The notes beneath the pieces were generated by a model. The model was not told where the DNA came from and ran no database searches. It worked only from the letters and a program-made list of their open reading frames with translations. The position numbers and the translations under genes are program-made. Of a DNA stretch of 6,410 nt, positions 1-4,169 are shown in pieces. Origin of the DNA: CAVVYA01 sp964577835 (GTDB lineage Bacteria > Pseudomonadota > Alphaproteobacteria > SMXQ01); contig CAZOBN010000169.1 in the NCBI GenBank assembly GCA_964577835.1, positions 1 through 6,410 on the forward strand, in the 5' to 3' direction. The number at the start of each line of letters is the position of its first letter. Position 1 is the stretch's first letter.

Positions 1-236
1 CGCTGCGCGCGCTCGAAGAGGCGCTGCTCGAGTTTGCCGGCTGCGCCGTGGTGATCAGCCACGACCGCTGGTTTCTCGACCGCATCGCCAGCCATATGCT
101 GGCCTTCGAGGGCGATAGCCAGGTGGTCTGGTTCGAGGGCAACTATCAGGACTACGAAGCCGACCGCCATCGCCGGCTCGGCGCCGAGGCCGACCAGCCG
201 CACCGGCTCAAATACAAGCCGCTGGTGCGCCAGTAG
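1..236 (+). CDS. ettA: Energy-dependent translational throttle protein EttA (ABC-F ATPase), C-terminal end only
   Basis: Only the last 77 residues are in the window; the reading frame enters at base 3 and stops at TAG 234-236. The segment VVISHDRWFLDRIASHML carries the H-loop histidine and switch region of the second ABC ATPase domain. The tail, with FEGNYQDYEADRHRRLGA followed by RLKYKPLVR, closely resembles the C-terminus of E. coli EttA (FEGN, a Y/E/K/R-rich stretch, LGAD, then a KYK ending). From family knowledge, EttA is a soluble ABC-F protein that binds the ribosomal E site and gates entry into elongation according to the ATP/ADP ratio. It has no membrane domain and is not a transporter. 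The tail lacks the long coiled-coil extension of Uup, another ABC-F protein, which favours EttA. The gene ends 36 bases before a strong terminator hairpin and converges on mlaC. Start and Walker motifs lie outside the window. Confidence 0.92.
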   Translation, partial: LRALEEALLEFAGCAVVISHDRWFLDRIASHMLAFEGDSQVVWFEGNYQDYEADRHRRLGAEADQPHRLKYKPLVRQ

Positions 237-271
237 GCTCGTTGGAAACGCAAGTCGGGATGGGGATAGAC

Positions 272-301
272 AAAAGGCGCCGCAATCGGCGGCGCCTTTT
301 T
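272..301. terminator. Bidirectional intrinsic terminator between ettA and mlaC
   Basis: A perfect 12-bp inverted repeat: AAAAGGCGCCGC at 272-283 pairs with GCGGCGCCTTTT at 289-300 around a 5-base loop (284-288), and another T follows at 301. The GC core is flanked by an A-run on one side and a T-run on the other, so each strand reads as a GC hairpin followed by U residues. It sits 36 bases past the ettA stop and 23 bases past the mlaC stop on the other strand, where a shared terminator of convergent genes belongs. Confidence 0.92.
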
Positions 302-323
302 CGAGCCGTCGGCGGTTGTGCGC

Positions 324-959
324 TTATTGCGACGGGTTTTCGGCTTCCAGGCTCTCGGACTTCTGCTTCAGGATCTTGATCAGCGCGCTGACCTGGCCGC
401 GGTTGCGCTGGATGACCGAGGCGTATTCCTTGCGGTGGGTGAGCGGCATGCTGATGCCTTCGACCTTGATGTCGACCGCCTTGTAGCCGGGGTTTCCCTT
501 CTTCACCGTGATCTCGATCGGCACCGGTTCGCCGCTGTTGGGCTGCAGGATCTGGGAATAGACGACGATATTGTCCTCGTCGATCGCGCGCTCGCGCTGC
601 ACCTTGAACTGCTCGCCGGAGTATTTCTTGAACAGCCCGGCATAGGTGTGGGAGACGACGATCGAATAGAATTTCATGAAATCTTCGCGTTCCTGCTCGG
701 TCGCCTGACGCCAATAGGTGCCGAGCACGAATTGGCTGACCGCCGGCACGTCGAAGCTCTCGGTGAGCAGCGCGCGCATGCGCTTGACCCGCTCGCTGTC
801 GCTGACCGATTTGTCGGTCAACTCGAGGATAGCGCGGTCGCCGAGCGTCTGGACGTATTCGGACGCGGTTGTCTGGGCGGACACCCGGTGCGGCGCGAGG
901 CCGCATACCGCAACCAATGTCAGGATCGCCGCTAGAGCTGCGGAGCGTAGTTGAAGCAT
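324..959 (-). CDS. mlaC: MlaC/Ttg2D family periplasmic phospholipid-binding protein
   Basis: A 211-residue protein, the same length as E. coli MlaC. Residues 1-28 are a signal peptide: a basic start (MLQLR), a hydrophobic core to about residue 22, and a VSA cleavage site before QTT. Family hallmarks follow: FDVPAVSQFVLGTYWRQAT at 69-87, a GNPGYKAVDIKVEGISM block at 155-171, and a C-terminal helix rich in K, Q and E. MlaC ferries phospholipid through the periplasm between outer-membrane MlaA and the inner-membrane MlaFEDB complex. The frame stays open upstream to an ATG at 1002-1004, but that would put 15 charged residues before the signal peptide and overlap mlaA, so the ATG at 957-959 is preferred. 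No clear Shine-Dalgarno precedes it. It lies 22 bases after the mlaA stop, so translational coupling is likely. HpnM, the hopanoid-associated paralogue, is an alternative, but no hopanoid gene is nearby and the mlaA neighbour favours MlaC. Confidence 0.88.
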   Translation of the reverse strand: MLQLRSAALAAILTLVAVCGLAPHRVSAQTTASEYVQTLGDRAILELTDKSVSDSERVKRMRALLTESFDVPAVSQFVLGTYWRQATEQEREDFMKFYSIVVSHTYAGLFKKYSGEQFKVQRERAIDEDNIVVYSQILQPNSGEPVPIEITVKKGNPGYKAVDIKVEGISMPLTHRKEYASVIQRNRGQVSALIKILKQKSESLEAENPSQ

Positions 960-981
960 GGCGTACCGATGGTCTCGATGC

Positions 982-1815
982 TTATTGCCGGAACGATACC
1001 ACATCGTCGGGCAGAGTCACCGCCGCTTTGCTCACGCTCGGCGCCACCGGCTCATCGGAAGGGCGGTTGTTGCGGATATCGTTGGTGCGCTGCTGGCGAT
1101 ACAGGCTGCGGATCGCCGCGTAATAATCGAGCGACGTGCGTTCCAATTCGTCCAGCGTATCGAGGCTGCGCGCGCGCGCATCGACGCCGCGCAGGCCGGT
1201 GCGGACATAGGTCAGATAGTCGAGATCCTCGTCGCGCAGATAGATATTGACCGGATCGAGGTAGAATTCGGAGATGAGACCCACGGTATCGCGCGGATTG
1301 GACGGGCCGAGGATCGGCAGCACGAGATACGGGCCTTCGCCGACACCCCACACGGCCAAAGTCTGGCCGAAATCTTCGTCATGGAACGGCATGCCGAGTT
1401 CGCTCGCCACGTCGAACAGGCCAAGAACGCCGAGCGTGCTGTTGACCAGGAACCGGCCGACGGTGGAGCCGGCGCGATCCATGTCGCCTTGCAGCACATC
1501 GTTGGCCAGGATCACCGGGGAGCGCAGATTGCGTAGGAAACTGCGTACGCTGTCTTGGGCCTGCTGCGGCAGGACCCCGCGATAAATCTGCGCCACCGGC
1601 TTGATCAGCACGCCATCGACCACGCGATTGAATTCGAAGATACCGCGGTTCAAGCCCTCCAGCGGATCGTTGTCATCCTCGCCGACCGCCTGCGCCTGCG
1701 AGTCGTTCTGAGCGATCGACAGGTCGCGGATCAGGAGTTCCCCCGCCCGGGCGCTGCCGGCGTAACCGGCGCCGATGAGCATGGCGGAAACAGACAAGAC
1801 GGCAACAATGCGCAT
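982..1815 (-). CDS. mlaA: MlaA/VacJ family outer-membrane phospholipid-asymmetry protein, lacking a lipobox cysteine
   Basis: A 277-residue protein, slightly longer than E. coli MlaA (251). VacJ-family signatures are clear: DPLEGLNRGIFEFNRVVD at 50-67, RFLVNSTLGVLGLFDVA at 121-137, and GQTLAVWGVGEGPYLVLPIL at 150-169 followed by GPSNPRD. In E. coli, MlaA is an outer-membrane lipoprotein that forms a donut-like channel with porins and removes phospholipid from the outer leaflet, passing it to MlaC. Here residues 1-24 form an ordinary signal peptide ending in ARA before GELL. The protein contains no cysteine at all, so it cannot be lipidated in the usual way. The segment after about residue 245 looks disordered. 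The start is supported by AAGGT five bases upstream. mlaC follows directly. The transport genes mlaFEDB are not in the window. Confidence 0.92.
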   Translation of the reverse strand: MRIVAVLSVSAMLIGAGYAGSARAGELLIRDLSIAQNDSQAQAVGEDDNDPLEGLNRGIFEFNRVVDGVLIKPVAQIYRGVLPQQAQDSVRSFLRNLRSPVILANDVLQGDMDRAGSTVGRFLVNSTLGVLGLFDVASELGMPFHDEDFGQTLAVWGVGEGPYLVLPILGPSNPRDTVGLISEFYLDPVNIYLRDEDLDYLTYVRTGLRGVDARARSLDTLDELERTSLDYYAAIRSLYRQQRTNDIRNNRPSDEPVAPSVSKAAVTLPDDVVSFRQ

Positions 1816-1820
1816 GGAAT

Positions 1821-1825
1821 ACCTT
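1821..1825 (-). promoter_or_regulatory. Shine-Dalgarno for mlaA
   Basis: On the - strand this reads AAGGT, ending five bases before the ATG at 1813-1815. It fixes that ATG as the start. The nine codons just upstream in the same frame contain no ATG, GTG or TTG and no Cys codon, so there is no sign of an alternative lipoprotein signal peptide. Confidence 0.6.
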
Positions 1826-1920
1826 GTGTTTTGTTTTTCTAGCTCAGTCCGACGTGACGCTACTTGCGGTTGCGAACGGCACTTTTAACGATGCGGGAGA
1901 AAGATGCAGACAGAACCCCG

Positions 1921-1944
1921 GCGGCGCCGAATGGGCCGCTTTTT
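1921..1944 (+). terminator. Terminator-like hairpin with T-run inside the mlaA leader, function unknown
   Basis: GCGGC at 1921-1925 pairs with GCCGC at 1935-1939. Two more pairs (CC 1927-1928 with GG 1933-1934) close a GAAT loop, leaving G1926 bulged, and five T residues follow at 1940-1944. This is the shape of an intrinsic terminator for + strand transcription. No gene on that strand ends just upstream, so it may stop antisense transcription, end a short RNA, or be chance in GC-rich DNA. Read on the - strand it would be a hairpin in the mlaA mRNA leader without a following U-run. Confidence 0.35.
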
Positions 1945-2062
1945 ACTCGATTCTGTATGGTGTTTCCCCGCTCACCACTACCTGTTCACGTATCATAGCA
2001 ACTGTAAAAACTCCATAAATGATCCAATGCATCAAGGGCGCATGGTTCCACGGCGGAGTCAG

Positions 2063-2080
2063 TGTGGCAACCTTGCCGCA
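2063..2080. promoter_or_regulatory. Candidate operator dyad upstream of the regulator gene
   Basis: TGTGGCAA (2063-2070) and TTGCCGCA (2073-2080) are inverted copies around a CC centre, with seven of eight positions pairing and a T/G mismatch at the third. An 18-bp dyad with a short centre is the usual shape of a dimeric repressor site. It lies about 92 bases upstream of the ArsR-methyltransferase start and about 250 bases upstream of mlaA, so it could serve either. I do not recognise the motif as a known regulon box. Confidence 0.35.
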
Positions 2081-2118
2081 TCCCCCGTACGGGTCTGTGG
2101 AAAAATTATGGCGAAAAC

Positions 2119-2149
2119 ATAACGACATAAGTATATATTAATCCGTTAT
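2119..2149 (+). promoter_or_regulatory. Candidate promoter/operator of the arsR-metF-metH operon
   Basis: ATAACG at 2119-2124 and CGTTAT at 2144-2149 are perfect inverted arms enclosing 19 AT-rich bases. Within them TATATT (2134-2139) matches five of six bases of a sigma-70 -10 box and would place transcription start near 2146, about 27 bases before the start codon. No good -35 match is seen at normal spacing, as expected only if the promoter is weak or activator-dependent. ArsR-family repressors commonly bind inverted repeats overlapping their own promoter, so autoregulation here is plausible but unproven. Confidence 0.3.
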
Positions 2150-2172
2150 TGATTGCCCCTAGGCTTGTCGCA

Positions 2173-3168
2173 ATGACCTCCATGGACGACTATCTGAACA
2201 AGCTGCGCGCGGCGGCTGAACCTACCCGCCTGCGTTTGCTGACGCTTTGCGCCCAAGGTGAACTGACGGTGACCGAACTGACCCAGATTCTCGGCCAGAG
2301 CCAGCCGCGCGTCTCGCGCCACCTCAAGCTGATGGTCGAGGCCGGGTTGCTCGACCGCTTCCGCGAGGGCACCTGGGCGTTCTACCGGCTGGCCCAGGGC
2401 GAGGCGGCCGGACTCTCCCACAAGCTGATCGAAATGATGCCCCAGGACGACGGCACCGTGGCTCTCGATCAGGAGCGCCTGAAGGCGATCAAGGTCGCGC
2501 GGGCGGAGGAGGCGTCGGCCTATTTCCGCAAGAATGCCGCGCAGTGGGACAAGATCCGCCGGCTTTATGTGGAAGAGAGCGAGGTGGAAAAGGTTTTGAT
2601 CGGGCTGCTGCCCGCATCCGGCGTGCGCGACTTGGTCGATATCGGCACCGGCACCGGCAAGATGCTCGAGGCGCTCGGCCCCAAGATCGACCGCGCGGTG
2701 GGCATCGATCTGTCGCGCGATATGCTCGGCATGGCGCGCGCCAATCTCGAGGCCGCCGGCCTGCGCAATTGCCAGGTCCGTCACGGCGACATGTACATGC
2801 TGCCGCTCGCCTCCCAATCGGCCGATCTCGCGACCATTCATCAGGTGCTGCACTATGCCGACGATCCGGCGCAGGTGATTGCCGAGGCGGCGCGCGTGCT
2901 GCGCCCGGGCGGCCGCTTGATCGTGGTCGATTTCGCACCCCATGAGCTCGAATTCCTGCGCACCGAGCATGCCCATCGCCGGCTCGGTTTCTCCGATGCG
3001 GAGGTGCAGGGCTGGTTCCGTGCCGCCGGCCTAGTGCCCCAGGCGCCCGTTCGGCTGCCCGGCCAATCCTTGACGGTGGTGTTGTGGGCCGCCGACCTTC
3101 CAGGCGATGTGCATTCCGCCGCAATTGGCGCCATGGCCGCCGAAGCGCCCGCGGGACTATCCCAATGA
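2173..3168 (+). CDS. ArsR-family transcriptional regulator fused to a class I SAM-dependent methyltransferase domain
   Basis: A 331-residue, two-domain protein. Residues 5-75 are a winged helix: AAAEPTRLRLL leads into the ArsR fold, the recognition helix is QSQPRVSRHLKLM at 42-54, and the wing is around RFREGTWAFYRL. The cysteine-rich metal box of arsenic sensors is absent (ELTVTEL stands there), so it is not a metal sensor of that type. After a helical linker, residues about 135-260 form a Rossmann methyltransferase domain: motif I VDIGTGTGK at 155-163, an acidic ribose-binding D179 in GIDLS, HGDMYMLP at 204-211, and LRPGGRLIVVDF at 243-254. It begins an operon with metF and metH, so a role as methionine-cycle regulator sensing SAM or SAH is a good inference. 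Similar fusions sit beside metF in rhizobia, to my recollection. Whether it methylates anything is unknown. ATG 2173 is chosen because AGG lies nine bases upstream; ATG 2182 and a TTG at 2149 are alternatives. Confidence 0.88.
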   Translation: MTSMDDYLNKLRAAAEPTRLRLLTLCAQGELTVTELTQILGQSQPRVSRHLKLMVEAGLLDRFREGTWAFYRLAQGEAAGLSHKLIEMMPQDDGTVALDQERLKAIKVARAEEASAYFRKNAAQWDKIRRLYVEESEVEKVLIGLLPASGVRDLVDIGTGTGKMLEALGPKIDRAVGIDLSRDMLGMARANLEAAGLRNCQVRHGDMYMLPLASQSADLATIHQVLHYADDPAQVIAEAARVLRPGGRLIVVDFAPHELEFLRTEHAHRRLGFSDAEVQGWFRAAGLVPQAPVRLPGQSLTVVLWAADLPGDVHSAAIGAMAAEAPAGLSQ

Positions 3169-4169
3169 GCAAGCCGGAGACCCCCTCAAGCCGGCCAAGC
3201 TCCCCGAGCAGCCGGCCACTCGATCATGCGGAAGATCGCGCGGCGGACAGTCTTGCCGGCGGCCCCCTCGGCTTGCCCGCCGCCGATGGCATCGCGGTGT
3301 CGTTCGAGTTCTTCCCGCCCAAGACGGACAAGATGGAGGAGACGCTGTGGCAGGCCGTGCGCCGGCTCGAGCCCCTGGCGCCACGCTTCGTCTCGGTCAC
3401 CTACGGTGCCGGCGGTTCGACCCGGGAGCGCACGCACCACACCGTGGTTCGGTTGCTTCAGGAAACCCAGTTGACTCCGGCGGCTCACTTGACCTGCGTC
3501 GGCGCGACGCGGGAGGAGGTCGATGATGTCGCGCGGCTCTATTGGCAGGCGGGCGTGCGCCACATCGTGGCGCTGCGCGGCGACGCGCCAGCCGGCAATG
3601 GCGCCTATGTGCCTCACCCCGGCGGCTATGCCTACGCCGCCGATCTGGTGGCCGGTTTGAAGCGCATCGGCGATTTCGAGATTTCCGTTGCCGCCTATCC
3701 GGAAACCCATCCGGAGGCGAAAAGCGCGGCGGCCGACCTCGATAATCTCAAGCGCAAGGTGGACGCTGGCGCGACCCGCGCCATCACCCAGTATTTCTTC
3801 GATCCCGACGTCTATCTGCGCTTTCTCGACAAGGCTCGTGCGGCGGGCATCGATCTGCCCATCGTGCCCGGTATCCTGCCGGTGACCAACTTCGCCCAAG
3901 TGGTGAAGTTCAGCGCCGCCTGCGGCGCCAGCGTGCCGCCGTGGCTTGCGCGCTTGTTCGAAGGACTCGATGAAGATACCGAAACGCGCAAGCTGGTCGC
4001 CGCCACGGTGGCGGCGCGCCAATGCCTCGCCCTGCAGAAGGCGGGCGTGCGCGAATTCCATTTCTACACCTTGAACCGGGCGGATCTGGTCTACGCCATT
4101 TGCCATATCCTCGGTCTGCGGACCGCGCCGGTGCAATCTCGAACGGAGCGGCAGGAAGCCCGAGCATGA
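3165..4169 (+). CDS. metF: Methylenetetrahydrofolate reductase [NAD(P)H]
   Basis: A 334-residue flavoprotein that reduces 5,10-methylene-THF to 5-methyl-THF, the methyl donor for MetH. Family blocks follow the E. coli protein closely: VSFEFFPPKT at 45-54 with the catalytic Glu (E48, matching E. coli Glu28), FVSVTYGAGGSTRERTH at 75-91, HIVALRGD ending in D140 (E. coli Asp120, which tunes the FAD), SVAAYPETHPEAKS at 174-187, LKRKVDAGATRAITQYFFD at 195-213, PGILPVTNF at 235-243, and HFYTLNR at 299-305. It is about 38 residues longer than E. coli MetF (296), mostly in a Ser/Pro-rich N-terminus that looks disordered. ATG 3165 is the only ATG in the right place. It overlaps the preceding stop as ATGA, with a weak GGGA eight bases upstream, so translation is probably coupled. 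The stop overlaps metH in the same manner. Confidence 0.96.
   Translation: MSKPETPSSRPSSPSSRPLDHAEDRAADSLAGGPLGLPAADGIAVSFEFFPPKTDKMEETLWQAVRRLEPLAPRFVSVTYGAGGSTRERTHHTVVRLLQETQLTPAAHLTCVGATREEVDDVARLYWQAGVRHIVALRGDAPAGNGAYVPHPGGYAYAADLVAGLKRIGDFEISVAAYPETHPEAKSAAADLDNLKRKVDAGATRAITQYFFDPDVYLRFLDKARAAGIDLPIVPGILPVTNFAQVVKFSAACGASVPPWLARLFEGLDEDTETRKLVAATVAARQCLALQKAGVREFHFYTLNRADLVYAICHILGLRTAPVQSRTERQEARA
4153..4158 (+). promoter_or_regulatory. Shine-Dalgarno for metH
   Basis: AGGAAG within the end of metF, seven bases before ATG 4166. This spacing selects the first ATG over the second in-frame one at 4172, and gives metH its own ribosome entry in addition to coupling through the ATGA overlap. 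Confidence 0.65.

Larger units (their letters stand above)
1816..2172. other. Divergent intergenic region between mlaA and the methionine operon
   Basis: These 357 bases separate two divergently read operons and are visibly richer in A+T than the flanking genes, mostly around 1985-2035 and 2100-2150. They must hold the promoters of both units. I see an imperfect dyad at 2063-2080, a 10-base palindrome (CCCGTACGGG) at 2084-2093, a wider inverted repeat at 2119-2149, a terminator-like hairpin on the + strand at 1921-1944, and a TATGAT box on the - strand at 1992-1997. That box could be a -10 for mlaA, but the expected -35 position is a poor match. Short open frames of 61 to 72 codons exist on both strands but none resembles a known protein. 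No riboswitch class could be matched with confidence. Confidence 0.6.

Noticed and set aside
2040..2100. A cobalamin riboswitch in front of the metH operon, prompted by GGTTCC and GGAGTCAG
   Set aside because: The pieces are too close together and in the wrong order, and the conserved core around GCCACTG and the B12 box is missing. I also could not match SAM-II or SAH riboswitch cores.
1943..2128. A 61-codon - strand frame upstream of mlaA
   Set aside because: No ribosome site before its ATG (the upstream bases are AT-rich), no similarity I can recognise, and it crosses the regulatory dyad. A leader peptide remains possible but unsupported.
2146..2976. A 276-codon open frame on the - strand opposite the regulator-methyltransferase gene
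   Set aside because: A shadow frame; the sense frame contains all conserved motifs.
3186..4136. A 316-codon open frame on the - strand opposite metF
   Set aside because: A shadow of metF caused by strong third-position G/C bias; no known protein features.
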